A stretch of 64,000 nucleotides of DNA from Caldilineaceae bacterium (lineage in GTDB: Bacteria > Chloroflexota > Anaerolineae > Caldilineales > Caldilineaceae). This document shows positions 24,816 to 33,765 of this stretch, in pieces (the first letter of the stretch is position 1; each line of letters begins with the position of its first letter). A program made the position numbers and the translations under genes. Location of the stretch: the NCBI GenBank assembly GCA_022842065.1, contig JALHQH010000018.1, forward strand, positions 99,692 to 163,691, in the 5' to 3' direction. The notes beneath the pieces are model-generated. The model saw nothing but the letters and a program-made list of their open reading frames with translations, was not told the origin of the DNA and made no database searches.

Positions 24816-27785
24816 ATGAGCAAAGCGCCTTTGGATTTAGCGGCAGTACAAGAGCATTTGGGCAGCACACAGGGTCGTAGCTATTGGCGCAGCCTGGAAG
24901 AGCTCAGCCAAAGTGCTGACTTTCAAAACTTTCTGCACCGCGAATTTCCGCGCCAGGCGTCGGAATGGCTGCCATCAATGAGCCGGCGCAACTTTTTGCA
25001 GTTGATGGGCGCTTCGCTGGCCCTCGCTGGCGTTACAGCCTGTGCCCCCCCACGCGAAACGATTGTGCCCTATGTGCAAGCACCAGAAGAAACGGTGCCC
25101 GGTCAATCCCTGTTCTTTGCCACGGCAATGGAGATGGGTGGCTATGCGCAAGGGTTATTAGCCCAAAGCCAACTCAACCGCCCGACGAAACTGGAAGGCA
25201 ACCCCGATCATCCCGCCAGTTTGGGCGCAACCGATGCCTTTGCCCAGGCTTCGATCCTCACCCTCTACGATCCGGATCGGGCGCAGGTGGTCACCACTGG
25301 TGGCACCGCAAGTAGTTGGGACGAGTTCTGGCCGGCGTTGCAAAGCGCGTTGGCCGCGCAGACAGCCAGCGGCGGTGCCGGGTTGCGCATCCTCAGCGAA
25401 AGCAGCACCTCCCCCACTTTACAGAGCCAAATGGCAGCCTTATTGGAGCGCTTTCCCAATGCCCGCTGGCACCAGTACGAACCCGTCAATCGCGACCAAG
25501 TTTATGCAGGGGCGACGCTTGCCTTTGGCCAGCCGGTTGAGCCGGTTTATCACTTTGCTCAAGCCAATGTGATTGTGAGCCTGGACGCTGATTTTCTCGC
25601 TGATGCGCCGGGCCATGTGCGCTATGTGCGCGATTTTGCCGATGGTCGCCGCCCAGCCGAGAGCACGGCGGATCGCGTGCGCAATCGACTGTATGTAATC
25701 GAGAGCACGCCGACTATCACTGGTGGCACGGCGGATCATCGGTTGCCTTTGGGGGCGCAGCAGATTGAAGCCTTTGCCCGTGCGCTGGCCGCGGCGGTTG
25801 GTGTCGAAGTGGTGGTAGATGCAGCCGAATTGCCCTCAGGTTGGGTCGAAGCCATCGCCGCCGATTTGCAGGCTGCGGCGGGGAATGGGTTGATGATCGT
25901 CGGTGAAAGTCAGCCCCCAATTGTGCATACCCTGGCCCATACGATCAACGCGGCCCTGGGCAGTGTAGGACAAACCGTCACGTACCACGCGCCGTTGGTA
26001 GCCCAAGGGACTAGCCAACTTCTATCACTACGCGAATTAACCGAGGCGATGCAGGGCGGTAGTGTAGAAAGTTTGCTGATCTTGGGAGGCAATCCCGTTT
26101 ACAACGCCCCAGTTGACCTTGATTTCGCAACAGCACTGGCGGCGGTGCCCTTTACAGCGCACCTTAGTTTGCATGTAGACGAAACCGGCCAAGCCTGTCA
26201 ATGGCAGTTACCGACAACCCATTATCTAGAGGCGTGGAGCGATCTGCGCGCCTACGATGGCACGATTACCATTCAACAGCCGCTGATCCAACCGCTCTAC
26301 GATTGCCGCTCTGCGCATGAATTGTTGGACGCGCTCACCAGCGCCGCCGACGCCGCATTGCGATCGGGGCATGAGATTGTGCAAGGCTACTGGCAGGCGC
26401 AACAGGGCGAAGGCAATTTTACCGCTTTCTGGCAACGTGCCCTGCATGATGGGCTGATCGCCGACAGCGCCCAACCAGCAGTCGAGGTCACCCTACAAAG
26501 TGACCTAACGACCCAAGCCCCCAGCCCGGTCGATGACAGCGAGTTGACCCTACTTTTCCGCCCCGATCCAACGATTTGGGATGGCCGTTTTGCCAACAAT
26601 GGTTGGTTGCAAGAATTACCTAAACCGCTGACCAAGTTAACCTGGGAAAATGCGGCGCTGATCAGTCCGGCCACCGCCACACGCCTGGGGCTGGCGGATG
26701 GCGATCTAGTGGAGTTAACGGTAGATGGGCGTACGGTCCAAGCGCCCATTCTCATCGCCCCCGGCCAAGTCGCCAATGAGGTAACGGTACACTTAGGCTA
26801 TGGCCGCACGGCCGCAGGACGGGTGGGCAATGGCATAGGTTTTAACGCTTACAGCCTGCGTACAACTGATACGCCCTGGTTTGGGGCAAGGTTGACCGTG
26901 CGCAAAGTCGGTAGCGGCTACAAGTTGGCGATCACCCAGGATCATCATAGCATGGAGGGGCGCGAGTTGGTGCGCGTGGGCACGGTGGAGCAATTTGCCG
27001 AGGATCCGGGTTTTGTCCACGCGCTCGATCCCCACCACGAAGAGCTTTCGCTTTACCCCAAAGTTGAATACCCAGAAAACGCCTGGGGCATGGCCATTGA
27101 CATGACCGGCTGTATTGGCTGTAATGCCTGTGTCGTCGCCTGCCAGGCTGAGAACAACATCCCGATTGTCGGCAAAGACGAGGTAATCAATGGGCGCGAG
27201 ATGCACTGGATCCGTTTGGATCGCTACTTTGAAGGCGAAGCAGAAAATCCGGCCATCCATCACCAGCCGGTGATGTGTATGCACTGTGAAAATGCGCCCT
27301 GCGAAGTTGTCTGTCCAGTCGCGGCGACGATGCATGACGCGGAGGGGCTGAACACAATGGTCTACAACCGCTGTATCGGCACGCGCTATTGTTCAAACAA
27401 CTGTCCATATAAGGTGCGTCGCTTTAACTTCCTCGAATATACCGACTATGACGCCGAGAGCCTGAAGTTACAGCGCAACCCGAATGTCACGGTGCGCGCC
27501 CGTGGGGTGATGGAGAAATGTACCTACTGTGTGCAACGCATCAGCGCCGCACGCATTACCGCCAAGTTGGAGGGCCGCCCAATTGCCGATGGCGAAGTGG
27601 TGACCGCTTGCCAAGGGGCCTGCCCAACCAAAGCGATTGTCTTTGGCAATCTCAATGATCCGCAGAGTGTCGTGGCGCAGCGCAAGGCGTCGCCGCTTAA
27701 CTATGGCATGTTAACCGAACTCAACACCCACCCGCGCACGACTTACTTGGCGAAGTTGCGCAATCCCAACCCGGCGCTAGGGTAA
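24816..27785 (+). CDS. actB: Alternative complex III subunit ActB, molybdopterin-fold/iron-sulphur protein
   Basis: 989 residues from the ATG at 24816 (GGAAGAG upstream). A twin-arginine-type signal SRRNFLQLMGASLALAG is followed by Cys76 in VTACAPP, so export and possible lipidation. Residues about 80-720 match the molybdopterin-oxidoreductase fold, which in ActB holds no cofactor. The C-terminal ferredoxin domain has four cysteine clusters: CIGCNACVVACQ, CMHCENAPCEVVCP, CIGTRYCSNNCPYK, and CTYCVQRI with CQGACPTKA. These bind the Fe-S centres that link the quinol site to ActA. Length is normal for ActB. Confidence 0.95.
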   Translation: MSKAPLDLAAVQEHLGSTQGRSYWRSLEELSQSADFQNFLHREFPRQASEWLPSMSRRNFLQLMGASLALAGVTACAPPRETIVPYVQAPEETVPGQSLFFATAMEMGGYAQGLLAQSQLNRPTKLEGNPDHPASLGATDAFAQASILTLYDPDRAQVVTTGGTASSWDEFWPALQSALAAQTASGGAGLRILSESSTSPTLQSQMAALLERFPNARWHQYEPVNRDQVYAGATLAFGQPVEPVYHFAQANVIVSLDADFLADAPGHVRYVRDFADGRRPAESTADRVRNRLYVIESTPTITGGTADHRLPLGAQQIEAFARALAAAVGVEVVVDAAELPSGWVEAIAADLQAAAGNGLMIVGESQPPIVHTLAHTINAALGSVGQTVTYHAPLVAQGTSQLLSLRELTEAMQGGSVESLLILGGNPVYNAPVDLDFATALAAVPFTAHLSLHVDETGQACQWQLPTTHYLEAWSDLRAYDGTITIQQPLIQPLYDCRSAHELLDALTSAADAALRSGHEIVQGYWQAQQGEGNFTAFWQRALHDGLIADSAQPAVEVTLQSDLTTQAPSPVDDSELTLLFRPDPTIWDGRFANNGWLQELPKPLTKLTWENAALISPATATRLGLADGDLVELTVDGRTVQAPILIAPGQVANEVTVHLGYGRTAAGRVGNGIGFNAYSLRTTDTPWFGARLTVRKVGSGYKLAITQDHHSMEGRELVRVGTVEQFAEDPGFVHALDPHHEELSLYPKVEYPENAWGMAIDMTGCIGCNACVVACQAENNIPIVGKDEVINGREMHWIRLDRYFEGEAENPAIHHQPVMCMHCENAPCEVVCPVAATMHDAEGLNTMVYNRCIGTRYCSNNCPYKVRRFNFLEYTDYDAESLKLQRNPNVTVRARGVMEKCTYCVQRISAARITAKLEGRPIADGEVVTACQGACPTKAIVFGNLNDPQSVVAQRKASPLNYGMLTELNTHPRTTYLAKLRNPNPALG

Positions 27786-27790
27786 GCTCG

Positions 27791-27888
27791 TTACACCGGT
27801 CTCCGGTGTAATGCAGCGCGGACGCTCTGCGTCCAGCGACAGCACGACGCGGAGCGTCGGCACGGGATTCCCACGCAGAGCGTGGGAA
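27791..27888. repeat. Four consecutive triloop hairpins
   Basis: Four perfect stems, each with a 3-nt loop: 27791-27811 (9 bp), 27820-27834 (6 bp), 27845-27859 (6 bp), 27868-27888 (9 bp). The last three all centre on a CGC-NNN-GCG motif. They fill the gap between actB and the actCD gene. Confidence 0.85.
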
Positions 27889-27919
27889 CCAGCAGGCAAG
27901 AGCAGAAGAGGCAAGGAAG

Positions 27920-29860
27920 ATGCAACAATCAGGACAACTTATCGGACCGGGCCATAGCTTTCGGTCGATTACCGAGAAAATTACAGGGGCCGTCCTGACG
28001 CGGGTGGTGCCCAAATCCTGGTATGTGGGGCTGGCGATTGGCTTTGTGCTGCTCATGGTCTTTTTCTTTGCCGTGGGGCAGCTCTTTCTGCGCGGTGTCG
28101 GCATCTGGGGGATCAACCAGCCGGTGGGCTGGGGGTTTGATATTACCAACCTCGTCTGGTGGATCGGCATTGGTCATGCCGGCACGCTGATCTCGGCGAT
28201 TCTCTTTCTCTTTCGCCAGGAGTGGCGCACGTCGATCAACCGTTTTGCCGAAGCGATGACGCTCTTTGCCGTCTCGTGCGCGCTGCTCTTTCCCGTGCTT
28301 CATCTTGGTCGGCCCTGGCTCGCGTACTGGATCTTTCCCTACCCCAACACCTTTGACCTCTGGCCGCAATTTCGCAGCCCACTGGTTTGGGATGCCTTTG
28401 CGATCAGCACCTATGCGCTGGTCTCGCTCATGTTCTGGTTCGTCGGCCTGATCCCCGATCTGGCGGCGATGCGCGACAAGGCGGAGAATCGCTGGCTGCG
28501 TTATCTCTATGGGCTGCTGGCGCTCGGTTGGCGCGGGGCCGCACACCATTGGCAACGCTATGATACCGCGTATATGTTGCTGGCTGCGCTGGCAACGCCG
28601 CTGGTCGTCTCGGTCCACTCGGTGGTGAGTTTCGACTTTGCGGTCGGCGTGATTCCCGGCTGGCACTCGACAGTCTTCCCGCCCTACTTTGTCGCCGGGG
28701 CGATCTTCTCCGGCTTTGCCATGGTGATGACGCTGTTGATTCCCCTGCGCAAGATCTACAAATTTGAAGATTTTATCACCCAACAACACTTAGAGAATAT
28801 GGCCAAAGTGATGTTGGCGACCTGTCTCTTTGTCGCCTATGGCTATCTGACCGAGGGTTTTACCGCCTGGTATTCGGGCAGCGGAGCAGAACGCTTCTGG
28901 CTCTTTAATCGTTCGTTTGGCCCCTATTGGTGGGCCTTTTGGGCGCTGATGCTCTGCAACATTCTGGTGCCGCAAGCGCTTTGGTCGGGCTGGGTCCGCT
29001 CGAAGCCGCTGCTGCTCTTTATCATCGCCCTGATTGTCAACGCCGGCATGTGGCTGGAACGGTATGTGATCATCGTCGTCAGCCTGCATCGCGATTACCT
29101 GCCATCCTCGTGGGGCATGTATGCGGGGACGATTTGGGATTGGGCCACCTTTATCGGCACGATTGGGCTCTTTCTAACCCTGATCTTCCTCTTTATCCGT
29201 GTGCTGCCGATGATCTCGATCTTTGAGATGCGCCATCTGCTAGCCGAGACGCACAAACATGCGGGGACGAGTCCCGTGGCCGAAGCGGTGACTGTCGAAC
29301 CCGCGGCTTCCACCGCAGGCGCCGACCCGGATGCCCCGCTCTATGGCCTGATGGCAGAATTTGCTGATCCCGAAACATTGCTGGCCAAGGCACAGGCAAC
29401 TTATGCCGCCGGCTATCGTCGCCTCTCGGCCTATAGCCCCTTTCCGATTGCCGAATTGCCGGCGGCGATTGGCTTGCGCCCTTCCCGCCTGGGCTGGCTG
29501 GTGCTGGTCGGTGGGATTGTGGGCGCGGTGGTTGGCTTTGGCATGCAATATTACGCCGCAGTGATCGACTACCCCTGGAACATTGGCGGGCGGCCGCTTA
29601 ACAGTTGGCCCTCCTTTATCATCCTCACCTTTGAGATGACGATTCTCTTTGCGGCGGGGAGTGCGGTGTTGGGCATGTTGTTGCGCAATGGGTTGCCCCG
29701 CCCCTATCACGCCGTCTTTAATGCGCCCCGCTTCAAGTTTGCGTCACAGGATCGCTTTTTCCTTTGTGTCGAGGCCGATGATCCCAAGTTTGATCTGGTG
29801 CAGACGAAAGCGTTTTTAGAAAAGTTAGGGCCAACAGAAGTTGTTGCGGTAGAAAAGTAA
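27920..29860 (+). CDS. actC: Alternative complex III ActC-ActD fusion
   Basis: 646 residues in one uninterrupted frame. Residues 1 to about 450 are ActC, an NrfD/PsrC-like membrane protein with about ten TM helices that forms the quinol site (QPVGWGFDITNLVWWIGIGH near 65-85, typical of NrfD-type proteins). After an Ala/Thr/Pro linker comes an ActD domain (DUF3341) from about 475: LYGLMAEFADPETLLAKA, two TM helices, the GGRPLNSWPSFI segment and an RFFLCVEADDPKFDL end. In most known act operons ActC and ActD are separate. SD GAGG lies 8 nt upstream of ATG. Confidence 0.92.
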   Translation: MQQSGQLIGPGHSFRSITEKITGAVLTRVVPKSWYVGLAIGFVLLMVFFFAVGQLFLRGVGIWGINQPVGWGFDITNLVWWIGIGHAGTLISAILFLFRQEWRTSINRFAEAMTLFAVSCALLFPVLHLGRPWLAYWIFPYPNTFDLWPQFRSPLVWDAFAISTYALVSLMFWFVGLIPDLAAMRDKAENRWLRYLYGLLALGWRGAAHHWQRYDTAYMLLAALATPLVVSVHSVVSFDFAVGVIPGWHSTVFPPYFVAGAIFSGFAMVMTLLIPLRKIYKFEDFITQQHLENMAKVMLATCLFVAYGYLTEGFTAWYSGSGAERFWLFNRSFGPYWWAFWALMLCNILVPQALWSGWVRSKPLLLFIIALIVNAGMWLERYVIIVVSLHRDYLPSSWGMYAGTIWDWATFIGTIGLFLTLIFLFIRVLPMISIFEMRHLLAETHKHAGTSPVAEAVTVEPAASTAGADPDAPLYGLMAEFADPETLLAKAQATYAAGYRRLSAYSPFPIAELPAAIGLRPSRLGWLVLVGGIVGAVVGFGMQYYAAVIDYPWNIGGRPLNSWPSFIILTFEMTILFAAGSAVLGMLLRNGLPRPYHAVFNAPRFKFASQDRFFLCVEADDPKFDLVQTKAFLEKLGPTEVVAVEK

Positions 29861-29873
29861 AGGTCAGTAACCA

Positions 29874-30347
29874 ATGCCAACGATAATTGTCCCAGAACGC
29901 CCCGATAGCGCCGATGCGCTGCTGCTGATTGCGGAGCTGGAAGCATATCTAACACCGCAGTACCCCGCCGAAAGTCGGCATGGCTTTAGCGTCGACAAGT
30001 TGATCCGGGAAAAGGTCGCCTTTTTTGTGATGCGCCAGGATGGCATGCCAGCCGGCTGTGGCGGGGTTAAACTCTTTGGGACAGATTATGGCGAAGTCAA
30101 ACGCATGTATGTGCGCCCGCAGTTTCGCGGCTTGGGCTTGAGTAAGTTAATGTTACAACAACTGGCGGATCATGCGTTGAGCCAAGAGGTAGGACTTTTG
30201 CGGCTGGAGACGGGGATCTATCAAACCGAGGCCATTGCGTTATATGAGCGGTGGGGCTTTGTGCAGATTCCACCTTTTGGCGAGTACAAGCCAGACCCGC
30301 TCAGTCTCTTTTATGAAAAGCAGATAACTATACTGAAGTCAAGTTGA
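29874..30347 (+). CDS. GNAT family N-acetyltransferase
   Basis: 157-residue cytoplasmic acetyltransferase. The acetyl-CoA loop is VRPQFRGLGLSKLMLQQL (residues about 80-97), preceded by GEVKRMYV and followed by LRLETGIYQTEAIALYERWGF, the standard GNAT C-terminal half. SD AAAGG is 9 nt before the ATG. It starts 13 bp after actCD and so is read with the act genes, an unusual place for a GNAT. The last ~15 bp overlap the start of the 148-bp repeat, which supplies the C-terminal residues LKSS and the stop, so the original C-terminus may have differed. Substrate unknown. Confidence 0.85.
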   Translation: MPTIIVPERPDSADALLLIAELEAYLTPQYPAESRHGFSVDKLIREKVAFFVMRQDGMPAGCGGVKLFGTDYGEVKRMYVRPQFRGLGLSKLMLQQLADHALSQEVGLLRLETGIYQTEAIALYERWGFVQIPPFGEYKPDPLSLFYEKQITILKSS

Positions 30348-30480
30348 GAACCGGAGTTTTGCTGGCTAACGGGATCGCGTGCGTCGCACTGACCGCCAAC
30401 TGTTTCCAGTCCGCTAGATTCTTTGGTCAGTGCGACGCACACTGACCGAAACTAGGGGTTTCATTCTGATTTGAGTATAA
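30333..30480. mobile_element. 148-bp palindromic element, copy 1
   Basis: Nearly identical to 61703-61851: one substitution and one T-run indel. It contains a perfect 16-bp stem (gtgcgtcgcactgacc with ggtcagtgcgacgcac) and imperfect ends (actgaagtca against actcaaatca). No ORF of its own. It sits inside the act operon and abuts MITE copy B. Confidence 0.88.
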
Positions 30481-30613
30481 CTACTAACCCCTCCCTAACC
30501 CTCCCCAGTTTGGGGAGGGAACCTGGGTCTCCCAGCTAGATCCCATCCCTTAGCAGGGGAGCGCGCCGAAGAGGCAACCGCTTCTAGGCGCGGGAGGGGT
30601 AGCTTGGTAGTTA
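30478..30613. mobile_element. MITE-like element, copy B (136 bp)
   Basis: Ends taactac/gtagtta, then subterminal taacccc and ggggta. Interior blocks ttagcaggggagcgc and aggcaaccgc match copy A at 13431-13560. It lies 32 bp upstream of the actE ATG, so with the 148-bp element it separates actA-D from actE-F. Confidence 0.75.
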
Positions 30614-30645
30614 CAAAAGCAGATCGGTTGAGGATCAACCAAGCA

Positions 30646-31254
30646 ATGAGAAGATTATCTAATTTGCCGCTCGATTTACCGCGTTGGCCGATCATCGGCC
30701 TCTTACTCTGCGTCGGTTTCATCGCCGGCTGTCGCTTTGACATGAGCGACCAGCCGCGCTACGAGCCGCTGGAGGCGAGCACCTTTTTTGCCGATGGGGC
30801 GTCGGCGCGGCCACGGGTGGCGGACACGGTGGCACGCGGGCAGTTGCCCGGAAATGAACATCTCACCACCGGGCGTTTGGATGGCCAGGTGGTGGACAGC
30901 TTTCCCTTTACGGTCACCGTTGCCGTATTGGAACGGGGACAGGAGCGCTACGACATCTTCTGCACCCCCTGTCATGGGTTAGCCGGTGATGGCAAGGGCA
31001 TTGTGGTTGATTATGGGATGCCAGAGCCGACCTCGTTCCATGATCCCGACCTGCGGGCGGAAACGGCAGGTTACTATTTCACGGTGATCACAAATGGGAC
31101 ACGCGTGATGCCCGCCTATGGCGCGCGCATTCCCCCGGCGGATCGCTGGGCGATTATTGCCTATATGCGGGCGTTGCAACTGAGCCAGAATGCGGACGGT
31201 GCGATAGTAGCACCGTCAACAGCCGTTACCGCAACCGAGACGATAACCAACTAA
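30646..31254 (+). CDS. actE: Alternative complex III subunit ActE, mono-haem lipoprotein cytochrome c
   Basis: 202 residues from the ATG at 30646; the longer frame to 30604 begins with TTG inside the MITE and is rejected. Hydrophobic signal then lipobox GFIAGC (Cys29). The haem site is C106-TP-C109-H110 with axial Met155 in RVMPAYGARI, the usual ActE pattern. ActE is a periplasmic electron carrier domain of the complex. The region before the haem (residues 35-95) matches the ActE family layout FDMSDQPRYEPLE. Confidence 0.93.
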   Translation: MRRLSNLPLDLPRWPIIGLLLCVGFIAGCRFDMSDQPRYEPLEASTFFADGASARPRVADTVARGQLPGNEHLTTGRLDGQVVDSFPFTVTVAVLERGQERYDIFCTPCHGLAGDGKGIVVDYGMPEPTSFHDPDLRAETAGYYFTVITNGTRVMPAYGARIPPADRWAIIAYMRALQLSQNADGAIVAPSTAVTATETITN

Positions 31255-31262
31255 AGCACCGT

Positions 31263-31292
31263 CGTAGTAGCACGATATATTGTGCCGCTACG
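31263..31292. repeat. Imperfect palindrome related to the GGCATGCC family
   Basis: cgtagtagcacgatatat pairs imperfectly with tgtgccgctacg. Arms resemble cgtagcggcac of the palindrome at 6527, with an AT core instead of gcatgc. It lies between actE and actF. Confidence 0.5.
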
Positions 31293-31312
31293 ATAGCGAT
31301 GGGCAGGGACGA

Positions 31313-32530
31313 ATGGACCAATCACCTATCACGAATCACCATTTAAATTCACTGGCCAGCCTGAAACGCTGGCAACGGCCAGCCTTGCTCGTTGGCGGGA
31401 TCGGGCTGGTGCTGGGCGTCGTGGGGCTTTTGATCGACCGCACCCAATTCTGGCAATCCTATCTGCTCGCCTATCTCTTCTGGCTGGAGATCGGGCTAGG
31501 GGGACTGGGGTTTGTCCTGCTGCATCATCTGGTTGGTGGTCGCTGGAGTGCGCGCATTCGGCACATTATGGAGGCGGCGGCGTTGACGTTGGGGTTGATG
31601 GCGCTGCTTTTTGTGCCGCTGATCTTCGGGTTGACCAGCCTTTATCCATGGGCCAATGCTGAACTGGTCGCCGAGAGTGCGCTGCTACAAACGAAAACGG
31701 CCTGGCTGAATATTCCTTTTTTCTTGGGGCGGGCCCTACTTTACTGGGTAATCTGGCTGGGGCTGGTCTATGCACTCAACCGGCTATCGCGCCGGCAAGC
31801 GGAGACCGGCGATCCCGCCCTGGCTGGGCGCATGCGGGGGCTGAGTGCGGTCGGCATGATCCTCTATATGCTAAGCACCACCTTTGCCGCCTATGATTGG
31901 ATGATGTCGTTGGAGCCGGAGTGGTTCTCGTCGATCTATGGGCTGCTGTTCTTGGCCGGCCAAGGATTGGCAGCGTTGACATTGGCGATTATCGGGCTGC
32001 GCATGCTCACGCGCGGCCAACCGCTCTCCGATGATTGGCGACAATCGTTTAACGATCTGGGCAACTTTTTGCTCGGCTTTGTGATGATCTGGGCCTACTT
32101 CGCCTATTCGCAATTTCTGATCATCTGGTCGGCAGATCTGCCCGAAGAGATCATCTGGTACCACCACCGCATTCAAGGCAGTTGGTTAACAGTTGCACTG
32201 GTGCTGGTTGGGGTCCACTTTGTGCTGCCCTTTCTGCTGCTGCTCTCGCGCAGCCTGAAGCGCAATGTACGGTGGCTGCCCCTGCTCGCCCTGCTGGTCT
32301 TTTGCGCCCGCCTGATCGACTTGGTCTGGCTGATTGTCCCCGCCTTTCATCCGGACGGCTTATCCCTGCACTGGCTTGATGGGGTTCTGTTGGTAGCCAT
32401 TGGCGGCGGTTGGCTGGCATTTTTTGTGGGACAGTGGATGAGCAAGCCCGCCTTGCCAACCCACGATCCCCATGTTGGAGAGAGAGATGAGCAACACGAA
32501 GAACTTACCCCGATCAAACAAGGGGCGTAA
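31313..32530 (+). CDS. actF: Alternative complex III subunit ActF
   Basis: 405 residues from the ATG at 31313 (AGGGACGA just upstream); a TTG further left is rejected. Polytopic membrane protein with about ten TM helices, related in fold to ActC/NrfD. Characteristic conserved parts are ISxxYDWMMSLEPEWFSSIYG-like text (TFAAYDWMMSLEPEWFSSIY), FNDLGNFLLGFVMIWAYFAY and SADLPEEIIWYHHR, all typical of ActF. It completes the membrane part of the complex. Its 3' end overlaps the next gene by 44 bp, so the two are coupled. Confidence 0.94.
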   Translation: MDQSPITNHHLNSLASLKRWQRPALLVGGIGLVLGVVGLLIDRTQFWQSYLLAYLFWLEIGLGGLGFVLLHHLVGGRWSARIRHIMEAAALTLGLMALLFVPLIFGLTSLYPWANAELVAESALLQTKTAWLNIPFFLGRALLYWVIWLGLVYALNRLSRRQAETGDPALAGRMRGLSAVGMILYMLSTTFAAYDWMMSLEPEWFSSIYGLLFLAGQGLAALTLAIIGLRMLTRGQPLSDDWRQSFNDLGNFLLGFVMIWAYFAYSQFLIIWSADLPEEIIWYHHRIQGSWLTVALVLVGVHFVLPFLLLLSRSLKRNVRWLPLLALLVFCARLIDLVWLIVPAFHPDGLSLHWLDGVLLVAIGGGWLAFFVGQWMSKPALPTHDPHVGERDEQHEELTPIKQGA

Positions 32531-33488
32531 TCGCCCAGGCTGGGGCGCAACGCTCGGCCTGATTATCGTACTGATTGGGTTGGTGGCCGCGGCCATTGTA
32601 GGCGGACCACTTTTGCTGAATCAACTACAGAGCCAAGGGCCAGCATTAGGCCTTTCTGCCGCGGATCGGGCCATGGCCGAAAGTCGCCAAGCACGCGAGC
32701 AGGCGGCGATCGAACAGCTAAACAATGCGGGCTGGGTTGATGAAGCGGCTGGGATTGCGCGCATCCCGATTAACCAGGCCATTGCGCTGGTAGCCGAGAG
32801 TGGGCTGCCCGTCGGGATGGCTGGAGTGAGCATAGCAGCGGAGAGCAGCAGCGCAACCGGGGATTTCACCACCGTCAACTACAATGATGACATCCTGCCG
32901 ATTATGAACCAACATTGTGCCGAATGTCACGGGGATGATGAGCCCGAAGAAGGGCTAATCCTGACCAACTACAAGGATGCGATGGCCGGTTCCTTTTATG
33001 GTGCGGTGATCAAACCAGGGGCACCCGATGATAGCTATTTGGTGGAGTTGGTCGTTACCGGGCAGATGCCCAAGCGCGGTGCGGATCTTTCCGCCGAGGA
33101 GATCGCCACGATTGTGGCCTGGATCGAAGCTGGGGCACCAGAAGCCGGGTCAGCCGAGGCAGACACGGCAGAAGCAACGACAGATGAAACAGCAACGGTT
33201 GATCTCACCAACGTTAGCTTTCAGAATGATGTGCTGCCCCTGTTCAACGAACATTGTGCCGAATGTCACAGCGACGACGAGCCGGAAGAGGGGCTGGTCC
33301 TTACCAGCTACAAAGATGTAATGGCTGGTTCTTTCTACGGCAGTGTGATCAAACCCAACGATGTCGAAGGTAGTTACCTGGTCGAACTGGTTGCCACCGG
33401 GCAGATGCCCAAACGGGGCGCTGATCTAACCCAAACACAGGTAGATACGATTATCGCCTGGGTCGAAGCCGGCGCGCCCGATAATTAA
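32487..33488 (+). CDS. Membrane-anchored cytochrome with duplicated CAECH domain
   Basis: 333 residues from the ATG at 32487 (GGAGAGAG upstream). TM helix near 22-45. Residues about 65-112 (EQLNNAGWVDEAAGIARIPI) match a segment often seen in small proteins near bacterial oxidase operons. Two near-identical periplasmic domains follow, each with one CAECH: C144/C147/H148 and C257/C260/H261, both continuing DDEPEEGL and ending TGQMPKRGADL with a likely Met ligand. An acidic linker (EADTAEATTDETAT) joins them. The duplication looks recent. It overlaps actF and is the probable electron acceptor or partner of the complex. Confidence 0.9.
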   Translation: MSNTKNLPRSNKGRNRPGWGATLGLIIVLIGLVAAAIVGGPLLLNQLQSQGPALGLSAADRAMAESRQAREQAAIEQLNNAGWVDEAAGIARIPINQAIALVAESGLPVGMAGVSIAAESSSATGDFTTVNYNDDILPIMNQHCAECHGDDEPEEGLILTNYKDAMAGSFYGAVIKPGAPDDSYLVELVVTGQMPKRGADLSAEEIATIVAWIEAGAPEAGSAEADTAEATTDETATVDLTNVSFQNDVLPLFNEHCAECHSDDEPEEGLVLTSYKDVMAGSFYGSVIKPNDVEGSYLVELVATGQMPKRGADLTQTQVDTIIAWVEAGAPDN

Positions 33489-33528
33489 AAAATTGGACTC
33501 CGCGAGAATGCAGGGGGTTGACAAGATC

Positions 33529-33633
33529 ACCCTGGGCTAAAGCCGCAGGGCTACCCAACAACGCCGGGTAAACCCGGCTAATAGTTGTTGGGCAGCCCGG
33601 GTGCCCACTGGGCGCGTTGACGGCGGGGCGGGA
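33529..33633. repeat. Palindromic repeat family C, copy 2
   Basis: Shares gggctaaagccgcagggcta, aacaacgcc and ggcggggcg with the element at 14557-14652. Arms gggctacccaacaac and gttgttgggcagccc pair. The loop region differs from copy 1, so the fold is kept more than the sequence. Confidence 0.7.
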
Positions 33634-33666
33634 TGGCCCCCCCCTAAGATCCCATTGAACCAAAAA

Positions 33667-33725
33667 TTGGGGATTAGGTGCTTGGTGATTGCAGCTATCG
33701 CAATCACCAAGCACCTAATCCCCAA
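33667..33725. terminator. Perfect 26-bp hairpin between convergent genes
   Basis: Arms 33667-33692 and 33700-33725 with a 7-nt loop, beginning ttggggattaggtgcttggt. More copies of aatcacc/cctaatc words follow to 33755. Position between two converging genes suits a bidirectional terminator, though U-tracts are weak. Confidence 0.65.
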
Positions 33726-33765
33726 TCACCACTTACGAATCACCTAATCACGAACTACCAAACCC

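Noticed and set aside
27929..28789. 286-codon minus-strand ORF
   Set aside because: Antisense to the actC part; highly charged, low-complexity translation typical of a shadow frame in GC-rich DNA.
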